A stretch of DNA of 64,000 nt, from the NCBI GenBank assembly GCA_965603075.1, contig CBFDBO010000002.1, positions 124,001 to 188,000 on the forward strand, written 5' to 3'. Positions 26,509-35,487 of this stretch are shown one piece after another. Both the position numbers and the translations under genes were made by a program. Under the pieces are notes generated by a model. The model was not told where the DNA came from, made no database searches, and saw only the letters and a program-made list of their open reading frames with translations. Positions within the stretch are counted from its first letter, which is position 1. Each line of letters opens with the position of its first letter. This DNA comes from JABJOR01 sp965603075 (GTDB lineage Bacteria; Pseudomonadota; Alphaproteobacteria; Rhodospirillales; Casp-alpha2).

Positions 26509-26910
26509 ATGTCTACCTCGCCTATTTTAAGCATTAGTGTGCCGACACCAAACAGAGCAGAACTACTTCGTGAAACCCTAGAACAGATTGAAAACTTTGA
26601 TCTTTCTTGGGAAATTACCGTTTCCGATACCCGGTCCGAATACCATATTTCTGATAAAAATGATGCGCCCTCAAAAAATTGGGATCGTGTAGAAAGTACC
26701 GGGAATAAGGCTGATGATGTTTCGAAGAAATCAACGTTCAGTTTTACTTTATCTGATGATGACGCGATACTAATTGAAGGCATAACTCAATCCTTACAAT
26801 CTCTTAAAAGCAATCAATCGATTATGGGCGTTTATGGAAATTGTCTTGAATGGGTCAGAGAATCCGGTGCGGTACATTCCGTTGCCGTGATCAACGAAAA
26901 TTCCAAATAA
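26509..26910 (+). pseudogene. Truncated family 2 glycosyltransferase (N-terminal fragment)
   Basis: The 133-residue ORF starts SPILSISVPTPNRAELLRET, the opening strand of GT-A family 2 glycosyltransferases, followed by EITVSDTRS (nucleotide-binding turn), PSKNWDRV and FTLSDDDAILIEG, which includes the DDD metal-binding region. It then reaches VYGNCLEWV and stops at 26910, less than half the usual length. The 3' end of recJ follows 17 bases later in the opposite direction, so the rest of the gene has been lost. No frame in the next 200 bases restores it. No strong ribosome binding site. A decaying horizontally acquired gene is the simplest reading; a genuine short protein is less likely. Confidence 0.6.
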
Positions 26911-26927
26911 AGCCGTATTTGCTTAAT

Positions 26928-28712
26928 TTACCAAACTTTTGCTACATCATCGATGATCATTTGAACGCTGGTGCGTCCTTGCCACGTATTGCTTCGAAGT
27001 TTTCCTGCAATATGCATCGGGCTGTCGTTGTGGTGTAATAATGCGTGACCTAACCCCGTTTCAACGCACCTAAATGCGATAGCGTCCAATCGAGTACCAG
27101 AACCATCCTCAATGGAACATTTAACGTGGTCCGTGCCGACGACTTTGGTGAAAGCCAGTCGGGCATTTGCGATGACAAATCGAGGTTCAGAGTTTCCCGC
27201 CCCAAAGGGTGCCACTTGTTCAAGGGCTTTGAGCAATTCCAGATTAGCACCACCTGCTGTAACCGCGCCATCCAATGTAATCATTGGCTCAATGTTTTTC
27301 TCCGATATTTGTTTGCTGATGCGTTCTTCCATGAAGGTCGTAAAATCAGCAATTTTATCAGCGTCCAAACTAAATCCAGCAGCCATTTCATGGCCCCCGC
27401 CTTTTGTTAAAAGTTCACTTTGGCGAGCGGCAATAATAGTTCCGCCTAGATCAACACCCGTTATAGAACGTCCGCTCCCTGTGCCAATCCCCTCATTAAT
27501 GGCGATTACGCAAGCGGGCCGGTTATAACGATCTTTCAGACGGCTGGCGACGATTCCAATGACACCCGGGTGCCAACCATTGCCGCTTACAATGATGATG
27601 GCGGCGCTGGTGTGGTCAGTGTTTTCTACCTGTTCAATGGCGTTTGTTAAAATACTAGCTTCTAAATCCTGTCGCTCTCGGTTGAGTTCATTCAGAGTTT
27701 CGGCAATCTCACGGGCGCGGGCTGGATCATTGGTTGCCAGCAACTGAACGCCGAGATCAGATTTCCCAACCCGCCCCCCTGCATTCACCCGAGGGCCAAA
27801 GACGAAGCCAGCGTGATAGGTGCCCGGGGCTTCATCCACACCCGCCACATCGCCCAGCGCATTAATGCCGGGGTTAAGTCGTTGGGTCATTATCTTCAAC
27901 CCTTGATGAACAAAAGCCCGGTTTATGCCTTTTAAAGGGACCACATCACAAATTGTGCCGAGGGCCACAATATCCAATAGGTTTTTTAGATCAGGTTCGG
28001 GGCGAACAGGTGTAAACCACCCATCGGAGCGCAGTTGCCGGTTCAGTGCAACACACAATAAGAAGCTCATCCCTACTGCGGCCAGTTGAGTATGCTGATC
28101 GGGGCGTTCATCAAGACGTTTTGGATTGACCACGGCAATGGCGACGGGCAATTGCGGCTCTGCGGCGTGGTGATCAATGACAATAACATCCAACCCCTTA
28201 TCTGATGCGGCTTGAAGCGGTTCGTGGGATGTGGTGCCGCAATCCACTGTGACCACCAAAGACGCACCTTCTGAATGTAAATTCAACAAGGCATCCGTAT
28301 TGGGGCCATATCCTTCTTTGATACGGTCGGGAATGTAGTATCCTGCGTTGCTGCACCCTGCCCCCTTAAGATATCGCAGCATCAGTGCAGAGGATGTGGC
28401 GCCGTCCACGTCATAATCACCCCACACGATGATTTTTTCATTCAGCTTGATGCCACCCGCAATTCGTTTGGCGGCTTTGTCCATATCAAGGAAACTGCTT
28501 GGGTCGGGAAGTGCGTCGCGCAAGGTTGGATTAAGGAAGCTTGCAGCCCCTTCTATTCCAATGCCCCGCGACGCCATAACCCGGCCAACAACTTCGGGCA
28601 GGCTCAGTCGTTGAGAAATTGTCAGGGCCGTTCGATCATCACTGTCACGCAAGACCCATTTACGCCCCAACGCAGATGCCGCGACACCCAAATAGGCTTT
28701 TTCAGTACTCAT
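26928..28712 (-). CDS. recJ: Single-stranded-DNA-specific exonuclease RecJ
   Basis: RecJ is the 5'-3' single-strand exonuclease of recombination and mismatch repair. The 594-residue DHH-family protein has IVWGDYDVDGATSSALMLR, VIDHHAAEPQLP (the DHH motif), GPRVNAGGRVGKSDLGVQLL and a DHHA1 domain with SGRSITGVDLGG and GGGHEMAAGFSL, then an OB domain. It overlaps the glpX-family gene by 4 bases and is last of hom-glpX-recJ. Confidence 0.97.
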   Translation of the reverse strand: MSTEKAYLGVAASALGRKWVLRDSDDRTALTISQRLSLPEVVGRVMASRGIGIEGAASFLNPTLRDALPDPSSFLDMDKAAKRIAGGIKLNEKIIVWGDYDVDGATSSALMLRYLKGAGCSNAGYYIPDRIKEGYGPNTDALLNLHSEGASLVVTVDCGTTSHEPLQAASDKGLDVIVIDHHAAEPQLPVAIAVVNPKRLDERPDQHTQLAAVGMSFLLCVALNRQLRSDGWFTPVRPEPDLKNLLDIVALGTICDVVPLKGINRAFVHQGLKIMTQRLNPGINALGDVAGVDEAPGTYHAGFVFGPRVNAGGRVGKSDLGVQLLATNDPARAREIAETLNELNRERQDLEASILTNAIEQVENTDHTSAAIIIVSGNGWHPGVIGIVASRLKDRYNRPACVIAINEGIGTGSGRSITGVDLGGTIIAARQSELLTKGGGHEMAAGFSLDADKIADFTTFMEERISKQISEKNIEPMITLDGAVTAGGANLELLKALEQVAPFGAGNSEPRFVIANARLAFTKVVGTDHVKCSIEDGSGTRLDAIAFRCVETGLGHALLHHNDSPMHIAGKLRSNTWQGRTSVQMIIDDVAKVW

Positions 28713-29671
28713 TCTTGGTCAGGCTGGTTCGTTTCAACCTTATGATATGATTGAATAAACCGTCTGGTTTGTGAATGGGATCGAAGGGCTATTGAATGGG
28801 TAATAAGTCCATCGTGGCTGCGGGTAATGCCTTCCAATAATGGGCCGCTGGTCACCCCGGTTGCGGCAAATGTCACATCGGTTTTAACCATGCTTTCTAT
28901 CGTATAACGCTCCTGGGCATCGTTGATTTTTGATAAAGCGAGCAAGCTTCGATCATCATCATTTCGAATGATCAGTTTAGCCTGCATTTGCCCATCGAGC
29001 GCCCGCAAGGCAGAAGCCGCCAGTATGCCGTTGGGCGCCAATCCACTGCCAAGAAAGATATCAACGTTGGCTTCGGGTAACGCGGTTGCCACCACGCCAC
29101 TGATATCGCCATCAAGGATCAGTTTAATGCGTGCTCCACAGGCGCGAACGGCTGAAATAAGTTCTTTATGGCGCGGTCGGTCCAGCATACAGACAACCAA
29201 TTCTTCAACTTGAATTCCCTTGGCTTTTGCAAGGGCACGCAGGTTGTCTTCTGCGGGGGCGTCAATGTCGATAGTATTAGTCGGCAAGCCGGGACCAATG
29301 GCGATTTTATCCATATAGATCGAGGGAACTTCCAATAACCCACCAGATGCTGCTAATGCCATCACGGACAAAGCATTATAACCACCACGGGCAATAATAG
29401 AGGTACCTTCTAGGGGCATGAGGGCGACATCATAAGACAGGCCGGTACCGGTACCGACTTTCTGACCGACGTGCAGGGTCTCGCTTTCGCCTTCTCGGCC
29501 TTCGCCCACACATATACGGCCATCAAAATCGAGCATGTTGAGGGCGGATTGCATTGCATCTTGTGCCGCGCGGTCCGCCGCTTCTTCATCGCCTTGCCCC
29601 ATATGTTTATGGGAAGCGAGGGCAGCTTGTTCAGTTACTCTGACAGCTTCGAGGGCTAAATAACGGTCCAT
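28709..29671 (-). CDS. glpX: GlpX-family protein with incomplete fructose-1,6-bisphosphatase metal site
   Basis: The 320-residue protein aligns along its whole length with class II fructose-1,6-bisphosphatase GlpX. With E. coli GlpX as recalled, the metal ligands are Asp33, Glu57, Asp85 and Glu213. Here the first two are kept (AADRAAQDAM, Asp33; VGEGREGE, Glu57). The third motif reads ALMPLEGTS, with Met85 in place of Asp, and the fourth reads LAPNGIL, with Asn for Glu. DEAP after the second ligand is also changed to GESE. The reading frame is intact, so this is not simple decay. It may have reduced, altered or no phosphatase activity. It sits between hom and recJ and overlaps recJ by 4 bases. 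No other FBPase is visible in the window. Confidence 0.88.
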   Translation of the reverse strand: MDRYLALEAVRVTEQAALASHKHMGQGDEEAADRAAQDAMQSALNMLDFDGRICVGEGREGESETLHVGQKVGTGTGLSYDVALMPLEGTSIIARGGYNALSVMALAASGGLLEVPSIYMDKIAIGPGLPTNTIDIDAPAEDNLRALAKAKGIQVEELVVCMLDRPRHKELISAVRACGARIKLILDGDISGVVATALPEANVDIFLGSGLAPNGILAASALRALDGQMQAKLIIRNDDDRSLLALSKINDAQERYTIESMVKTDVTFAATGVTSGPLLEGITRSHDGLITHSIALRSHSQTRRFIQSYHKVETNQPDQE

Positions 29672-29694
29672 ATTTTACCAGTCCTGATTACATT

Positions 29695-29708
29695 ATAATC
29701 ATGATTAT
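29695..29708. repeat. 14-bp perfect palindrome between hom and the glpX-family gene
   Basis: ATAATCATGATTAT is self-complementary and lies 23 bases before the glpX-family start and 26 bases after the hom stop. There is no T-run on the minus side, so it is not an obvious terminator. It could be an operator or an RNA hairpin; nothing else supports either. Confidence 0.3.
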
Positions 29709-29734
29709 TATATTTTTGTAAGGATGACAGGAAA

Positions 29735-31033
29735 TTAGCCGTGCAGCAATTCAATACGAATCATGTGAGGATGGCCCACGACGCTGTCCAAAGCAGAAAT
29801 TTCTTCTAAAGCAGCTTTCATATGGGCTTCACGGGTTTCGTGTAGGACCATAACCAACGGCACAGGGTCACCCACCGCGCGGGCACGTTGCAGGACTTGT
29901 TCCATGGATACATCGTGTTTTTGCAAAATAGAGGCAATTTCAGCAAACACGCCAGAACGATCCACAACCATTAATCGAACGTAATATTCGCCGTGATGTT
30001 CATCGATTTTAAGGGTTGGTACTTTTGATAGTTTATCGCTGGGCATATTAAATAAAGGAAGGGCTCTACCGCGTGCGATATCAATGATATCACCCATTAC
30101 CGCTGAAGCCGTAGGGCCTTCACCTGCACCGGGGCCAACATGCACGATGGTATCGGCAAAATCACATTCAACTTCGACGGCGTTTAAGGCGTATTCAACT
30201 TGGGCTATGGCGCTTTCTTTTGGAACCATGCACGGGTGAACGCGCTGTTCTATGCCATTTTCCGTACGTTGAGCAATGCCGAGTAATTTGATACGAAACC
30301 CTAATTCATCGGCAAATTGGACATCCATTAGGGAGACATCACGGATGCCTTCTATATGAACATCAGCAAAGTTTATCTCAGCATTAAATGCCAGACTGGC
30401 GAGGATCGAGAGTTTATGAGCCGCATCAACGCCATCGATATCAAAGCTCGGATCGGATTCGGCGTATCCTAGATCTTGTGCATCTTGAAGAACACTTTCA
30501 AAGCTCAGGCTTTCATTGCGCATGCGGGTCATGATGTAATTGGACGTGCCGTTTAGGATGCCAGAAATACGCGACACGGAATTGCCAGCCAGACCTTCGC
30601 GCAGGGATTTTATGATGGGAATACCGCCCGCGACAGCCGCTTCGTATAAAACGCTGGCACCTGATTGCTCTGCGGCTTTAGCCATTGCCATACCATGATG
30701 GGCGATGAGAGCCTTGTTGGCCGTTACGACACTGCGTCCGGCATTTAGGGCGTTCATACAAGTATCTAGGGCAATCCCTTCGGAACCACCGATCATTTCA
30801 ACAATGACGTGTGCGTCTGCTTGGGTGGCCATTTCTGCAGCGTTATCATACCATTCCATGCCGGATATATCCACGCCACGGTCTTTAGATTGATCGCGTG
30901 AAGAGATCGCCGTTACACGAATCTCGCGGCCACACCGCTTGGCAATCATTTCGCCATTGGCTTCTAATACTTTTAGCAAACCAACACCGACCGTTCCGAG
31001 ACCAGCGATAGCGATTTTAAGAGGCTCACTCAT
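29735..31033 (-). CDS. hom: Homoserine dehydrogenase
   Basis: The enzyme reduces aspartate semialdehyde to homoserine, the branch point to threonine and methionine. The 432-residue product has the NAD(P) motif IAGLGTVGVGLLKVLE, SVVTANKALIAHHG, ISGILNGTSNYIMTRM and YAESDPSFDIDGVDAAHKL with the catalytic Lys. The C-terminus (from about residue 350) is an ACT domain (EYYVRLMVVDRSGVFAEIAS), which usually gives threonine feedback. Its upstream gap of about 300 bases shows no leader peptide or riboswitch I can recognise. Confidence 0.97.
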   Translation of the reverse strand: MSEPLKIAIAGLGTVGVGLLKVLEANGEMIAKRCGREIRVTAISSRDQSKDRGVDISGMEWYDNAAEMATQADAHVIVEMIGGSEGIALDTCMNALNAGRSVVTANKALIAHHGMAMAKAAEQSGASVLYEAAVAGGIPIIKSLREGLAGNSVSRISGILNGTSNYIMTRMRNESLSFESVLQDAQDLGYAESDPSFDIDGVDAAHKLSILASLAFNAEINFADVHIEGIRDVSLMDVQFADELGFRIKLLGIAQRTENGIEQRVHPCMVPKESAIAQVEYALNAVEVECDFADTIVHVGPGAGEGPTASAVMGDIIDIARGRALPLFNMPSDKLSKVPTLKIDEHHGEYYVRLMVVDRSGVFAEIASILQKHDVSMEQVLQRARAVGDPVPLVMVLHETREAHMKAALEEISALDSVVGHPHMIRIELLHG

Positions 31034-31340
31034 GTTCTATCCGTTCAATGTCTTAATTTTATGTGTAATTATCATGAATGAACGAATACCCTACTGACAG
31101 GGGCAATTGCAAACCCGATATTTCATATTCTGCCCTCATCTTGCTCTCATTCAGCTCTTTGTTTGATACGACGGATGGATGCAATGTGCGTCGGTCTTAA
31201 AGTTCGTACGCAAGAATCGGGTATCAAGACAGATGGGTTATATGCTTAAACGGTCATGATGATTTTTATGAACCTTGAGGCCATCCACGACGAATGTCCT
31301 ACCTAAAACAAACGTCCCTAATAAAGTAGTGAATAAATCC
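31034..31340. other. 307-base intergenic gap, no gene seen
   Basis: This gap separates the divergent hom and EamA genes. I see no tRNA cloverleaf, no riboswitch signature and no ORF with a credible ribosome binding site; the longest candidate is 24 codons from 31175. It probably holds the two promoters. Confidence 0.6.
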
Positions 31341-32243
31341 ATGACCCCCGTTGAATGGGGCATGCTGATAACTTTGTCGATCCTTTGGGGCGGTGCTTTT
31401 TTCTTCAATAGTATCGCTGTAAAAGAGCTACCCACCTTAATCGTCGTCGTGTGTCGGGTCGGCATTGGTGCGCTTATTTTGAACATTGTAATTCGTTTAA
31501 TGGGCGTTCGCTTACCCGGATCAAAGAAAATATGGATCGCTTTTTTCGTTATGGGGATTTTAAACAACCTTATCCCATTTTCACTCATTGTTTGGGGACA
31601 GAGTTATGTTGCGTCCAGTGTTGCATCGATTATCAATGCGACCACACCGATGTTCACCGTTATCGTTGCGCACCTATTGACCCGTGATGAACGAATGTCA
31701 GCAGGACGTGTATTTGGGGTGATTATTGGCTTTGCCGGCGTTGCGGTGATGATTGGGGGGGGTATATTTGCCGCAATGGGGGATAATGTGATTGCCCAAT
31801 TTGCTTTTCTAGGGGCTGGACTTTCCTATGCCTTTGCCGGGGTTTTTGGTCGACGCTTTAGTGAGATGGGCATAACCCCAATGGCTACCGCCACAGGGCA
31901 GGTTACGGCTTCGGCCATAGTGTTGCTGCCCATTGCTCTGGTCGTTGAACAGCCTTGGAACATGGCACTGCCAAGCATGCCTGTCATTGGGGCGGTGATT
32001 GGGATTGCCGGGTTATCAACGGCGCTCGCTTATATTTTATATTTTCGGATCTTGGCCACTGCGGGGGCTACTAATATATCGATCGTGACATTTTTGGTGC
32101 CTGTGAGCGCTATTCTATTGGGTGTGTTGATCCTTGATGAAATCTTGCACCTGAAACACCTATACGGGATGGTGCTCATCGCTATTGGATTGGCAGCCAT
32201 AGATGGCCGCCCTTTCAAGTATCTTAAAAGAATATGGTCCTGA
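31341..32243 (+). CDS. EamA-family (DMT superfamily) transporter
   Basis: The product (300 residues from the ATG at 31341) has ten predicted membrane helices in two EamA repeats: LSILWGGAFFFNSIAVKELP opening the first, and ITPMATATGQVTASAIVLLP opening the second. It includes the usual family motif ATTPMFTVIVAHLLTRDE. EamA proteins export amino acids or other metabolites; the substrate cannot be told. A TTG at 31275 would add 22 non-hydrophobic residues and is less likely. The stop is 4 bases from the convergent OmpA-like gene, so they share an end. Confidence 0.9.
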   Translation: MTPVEWGMLITLSILWGGAFFFNSIAVKELPTLIVVVCRVGIGALILNIVIRLMGVRLPGSKKIWIAFFVMGILNNLIPFSLIVWGQSYVASSVASIINATTPMFTVIVAHLLTRDERMSAGRVFGVIIGFAGVAVMIGGGIFAAMGDNVIAQFAFLGAGLSYAFAGVFGRRFSEMGITPMATATGQVTASAIVLLPIALVVEQPWNMALPSMPVIGAVIGIAGLSTALAYILYFRILATAGATNISIVTFLVPVSAILLGVLILDEILHLKHLYGMVLIAIGLAAIDGRPFKYLKRIWS

Positions 32244-32247
32244 AGAA

Positions 32248-33558
32248 TTAGCTGCCGATATAGATTTCTGCACGGCGGTTACCCGCTTCACCCGTCGGCA
32301 TGACTTCAAAGTACAACGGCTGGGTGTCAGAAACAGCCCCAATCATGATGTTATTTTTTTGAGCACCCAATTGAACCATAGCATTTGCGATGGAATCGGC
32401 GCGGGAAACAGAGACCTGAAAGTTCACCATTTTATGACGTACGGGGTCCATTGCCCGTGTCCGGCTGCTGGCATGACCGATGATCTGAATAATGCCACCA
32501 TTTTGTTTTTGCAGGGCAATGACTTTTCTGAGGACACTGCGATCATTGGCATCTAAATTAGAGGAGCCATTGCTGAAATGTACCGTGGCAATCCGTGACG
32601 CATTGGCCGACAACATAGGCCGGCCATTTTGATTGGTAATCTGTGTAAATCCGTTTCTGCTCGTGCCTTGAGCCATCTGAATACCGCTGCTTTGCGCGCC
32701 CGTATATTGACCCGTATTACGAATACCCGTTGATGAAATAAGCACTGTATCAGAAGAATAGTTTGCCGAGGTCACATTGGAGGTCACATTGTAAGAAGGC
32801 GTTTGAACATTTGGATTTATAACAGCCGAAGTTGGTGATGGTGTGTACGATGCGGCTTGTTGATTAAGTCCCGCCATTAACCGCGTGCGGTATTGATCGT
32901 ATGTTTCACCAGAGGGCAACACGCCAGCTTGAATAACCAATGGATTGGAAAGCGTGGCAAGAGAAGCCTGTGGCGCTTGGGGCGCAAGCTGTGTCATTTC
33001 TGTTGCAATTTCTGGTTCTGCGGGCGGCGTGGTGGGTGCAGAAATGGTTTCAGAGGCGGCAATCACAGGGGCAACGGGCTGTGCCGGTGGTGCGGATTGC
33101 AAATCAGCTTGCGCGGTTTCCATAACGATTTCTGGGGCTGGCGCAGGTGCTTCTGAAACAGGCGCTACGCCATCATTGGTTTGACGGGCAATGCTGTTAG
33201 CATATTCTGGTTTGTTTGGATCGGCAATAAGACCGCTGCCCGTATCATCAGAACCAATAGTCTTTGTGTTTGTGGGGACAGAGTTAATATCTGGGAAAGT
33301 GTCATCCTCACCGGGAACGCTGCCACTTTGGGCGGTTTGTGTACCATTTTCTTCCAAAGAGTCATCGCTGGAAAGCATGTCAACGGTACTGCGGTACCAC
33401 TCCGCTGGGTTAACAGCGTCTGGTACAGAGGAGCAGGCTGTTAAAGAGCCTAACACCACTACATTCACAAATGCCAGAGTTCTAAACCGAAAGGCTTTCT
33501 TTTTAGCTTTCAGGTTTGTGTGCAACGCGGTCTTCTTTGTCATGATCTCAGATGTCAT
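32248..33558 (-). CDS. OmpA-family peptidoglycan-associated lipoprotein
   Basis: The 436-residue product has a lipoprotein signal with lipobox LTACSS (Cys near residue 42), a long Thr/Pro/Ala-rich middle, and a C-terminal OmpA-like domain from about residue 318: RIATVHFSNGSSNLDANDRS, IIQIIGHASSRTRAMDP, VSVSRADSIANAMVQLGA and GEAGNRRAEIYIG. The Asp and Arg that bind peptidoglycan are present. It resembles PAL in domain order but has a much longer linker. An alternative ATG at 33543 exists. It is a single gene. Confidence 0.92.
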   Translation of the reverse strand: MTSEIMTKKTALHTNLKAKKKAFRFRTLAFVNVVVLGSLTACSSVPDAVNPAEWYRSTVDMLSSDDSLEENGTQTAQSGSVPGEDDTFPDINSVPTNTKTIGSDDTGSGLIADPNKPEYANSIARQTNDGVAPVSEAPAPAPEIVMETAQADLQSAPPAQPVAPVIAASETISAPTTPPAEPEIATEMTQLAPQAPQASLATLSNPLVIQAGVLPSGETYDQYRTRLMAGLNQQAASYTPSPTSAVINPNVQTPSYNVTSNVTSANYSSDTVLISSTGIRNTGQYTGAQSSGIQMAQGTSRNGFTQITNQNGRPMLSANASRIATVHFSNGSSNLDANDRSVLRKVIALQKQNGGIIQIIGHASSRTRAMDPVRHKMVNFQVSVSRADSIANAMVQLGAQKNNIMIGAVSDTQPLYFEVMPTGEAGNRRAEIYIGS

Positions 33559-33878
33559 GGTATATCCATTTCCCTCAAACGACGGCCTTCAATTTTAACG
33601 GTTTATTTTAATAGCGCGTCGCGGCTTTCAATTTTATGTAAGTCTGTATAATTAAATAATTTATCAGATTAATTCGTAAAAGAACATGAAACTTATGCTT
33701 TATGCCTAATTTTACATAAAGGGTAAAGATTAATGCTTCGAAAATATTCTTACGATTTTACAAATTTAAATATTTGAACGCTGAAATAATAGCCTAAATA
33801 GCAGGGTAGACAGATTGAAAGGTTTTGGTTCACATTATTTAGACCGAGAGTTTTCGATTATATTTGAGGAGTTAAACC
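33559..33878. other. 320-base AT-rich intergenic region
   Basis: This gap lies between two divergent genes. It is very AT-rich and contains the 11-base string TTCAATTTTAA/T twice near its left end. I see no ORF or RNA with structure. It most likely carries both promoters. Confidence 0.6.
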
Positions 33879-34541
33879 ATGAGTGACGTTAGAAAAACGG
33901 AAAGAACGCGTATCAAGCGGCTTCATGAGAACGGGACTTATGATCGGGATATTCTCAATGCCATCGTTGATAGCTCGATTGTGTGTCATGTTGGTTATGT
34001 GATTGATGGGTCTCCCTACGTCACGCCCACCACACACTGGCGAGACGGGAATATGCTGTATTGGCATGGATCATCGGCTAGCAAAATGATGCGGGCGTTG
34101 AAAGTCGGGATTGAGGTTTGTGTGACGATTTCCCATCTGGATGGTTTGGTGCTGGCGCGTTCGGGATTTAACCATTCCATCAATTATCGCACGGCCATGA
34201 TGTTTGGCACCGCCAGTATCGTTGATGAAGAAGTCGAAAAATTGGCTCAGCTTAAAAAAATGATGGATATCATCATCCCTGGCCGCTGGGAAGATTGTCG
34301 CCCACCGTCGGATCAAGAAATGAAAGCCACCATGGTTCTGGGCATGCCCATAGATGAGGCCGCCGCTAAAGTAAGCGCCGGGCCACCCGAGGACGAAACT
34401 GAAGATTACAATCTAAGCCACTGGGCGGGCGTTATTCCCATTAAAACCGTTGTGGGCGAGCCCATTGATGATCCCGTATTGGCACCCGGTATAGCGCGGC
34501 CTGATTATTTAGATAAATTTATTCTGAATTCATCAGATTAA
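33879..34541 (+). CDS. Pyridoxamine 5'-phosphate oxidase-like FMN-binding protein
   Basis: The 220-residue product begins TERTRIKRLHENGTYDRDI, then CHVGYVIDGSPYVTPTTHW and MLYWHGSSASKMMRAL, the pattern of the Pyridox_oxase_2 (NimA-like) flavin-binding split-barrel. Such proteins bind FMN or F420 and reduce various substrates; the true one is not known. GAGGAG lies 7 bases before the ATG. Its last 23 bases overlap the end of the convergent meaB gene. Confidence 0.9.
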   Translation: MSDVRKTERTRIKRLHENGTYDRDILNAIVDSSIVCHVGYVIDGSPYVTPTTHWRDGNMLYWHGSSASKMMRALKVGIEVCVTISHLDGLVLARSGFNHSINYRTAMMFGTASIVDEEVEKLAQLKKMMDIIIPGRWEDCRPPSDQEMKATMVLGMPIDEAAAKVSAGPPEDETEDYNLSHWAGVIPIKTVVGEPIDDPVLAPGIARPDYLDKFILNSSD

Positions 34542-35481
34542 ACGCGGCACCATAAGGATCCAATGTGCGGTCGTGAACGGCTTTGAAGGCATCGTTTTTG
34601 GCAGCGTCGCGGGCCGCTAGAACCCTTTGTCGAGCAATATCTTCGGCGGCTTTAAGCACGCGCATTTCGGCAATTTCAATATGACGTTGGTTGAGCTCAC
34701 CTGAGTTATTCAAGTGCGCATGATGTTCATCCAACAGGGTAATAAGCTCATCAATCCCCTGCCCCTTTTCTGCCGATGTCGGGATGACTTGGGGCTTCCA
34801 ACCCATGCGATTTCGCCCGCTCAGGCCTATGGATAACATGCCTTTGAGCTCCGATACGGTTTTGTTGGCATCGGGGCGGTCGCATTTGGAGACCACATGG
34901 ATATCGGCAATTTCGAGCACGCCGGCCTTGATGGCCTGTATATCATCACCCAAACCCGGCGCGGATACCACCAGTACCGATAGGGCGGCACGCGCGATAT
35001 CCACTTCGTCCTGTCCGACACCAACGGTTTCGATTAAAATCACATCGAAGCCAGCGGCGTCCAAAATATCAACGGTTTCCATGCATCCACGCGTCAGGCC
35101 CCCTAGATTACCACGGGTCGCCATAGAGCGGATAAACACCCCGTCATCACCCGCTAGATCACTCATGCGAACCCGGTCACCAAGGATGGCGCCACCGGAA
35201 AAAGGGCTAGAGGGGTCAACCGCAACAATCCCAACGGTTCGTCCAAAGGCCCTGAATTTTTTGGCGAGCGCCGTCACCATGGTTGATTTACCACTGCCCG
35301 GTACCCCGGTCAGCCCAATAGTATGAGCATTACCAGCGCGTTTATAGATTTCAGAGAACAGTTTTCGGTCTCGCGCCCCGCCTGATTCAGCCAGCGACAT
35401 AGCGCGCGCAATACTGCGGGGGTTACGCGCCAATATGCCTTCAAGTAAGTCAGGTTTATGGTCGTTTTTATGGTCGCTCAC
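34519..35481 (-). CDS. meaB: Methylmalonyl-CoA mutase-associated GTPase MeaB
   Basis: MeaB is a G3E-family GTPase that protects and reloads B12-dependent acyl-CoA mutases. The 320-residue product has IGLTGVPGSGKSTMVTALAK (Walker A), VGIVAVDPSSPFSGGAILGD, DVILIETVGVGQDEVDIA (switch region) and the guanine-specificity motif VSKCDRPD. The mutase is not in the window. It is 6 bases after the gamma carbonic anhydrase gene and likely in one transcript with it. Confidence 0.95.
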   Translation of the reverse strand: MSDHKNDHKPDLLEGILARNPRSIARAMSLAESGGARDRKLFSEIYKRAGNAHTIGLTGVPGSGKSTMVTALAKKFRAFGRTVGIVAVDPSSPFSGGAILGDRVRMSDLAGDDGVFIRSMATRGNLGGLTRGCMETVDILDAAGFDVILIETVGVGQDEVDIARAALSVLVVSAPGLGDDIQAIKAGVLEIADIHVVSKCDRPDANKTVSELKGMLSIGLSGRNRMGWKPQVIPTSAEKGQGIDELITLLDEHHAHLNNSGELNQRHIEIAEMRVLKAAEDIARQRVLAARDAAKNDAFKAVHDRTLDPYGAAFNLMNSE

Positions 35482-35487
35482 TTAAAT

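Noticed and set aside
26427..26783. Reverse-strand 118-residue ORF over the glycosyltransferase fragment
   Set aside because: It has no recognisable motif, and the plus-strand frame has clear GT2 motifs.
26850..27038. Frameshifted continuation of the glycosyltransferase
   Set aside because: The other frame yields no GT2 motifs and runs into recJ; truncation, not frameshift, explains the short ORF.
31175..31249. 24-codon ORF upstream of the EamA gene
   Set aside because: No ribosome binding site and no composition that supports coding.
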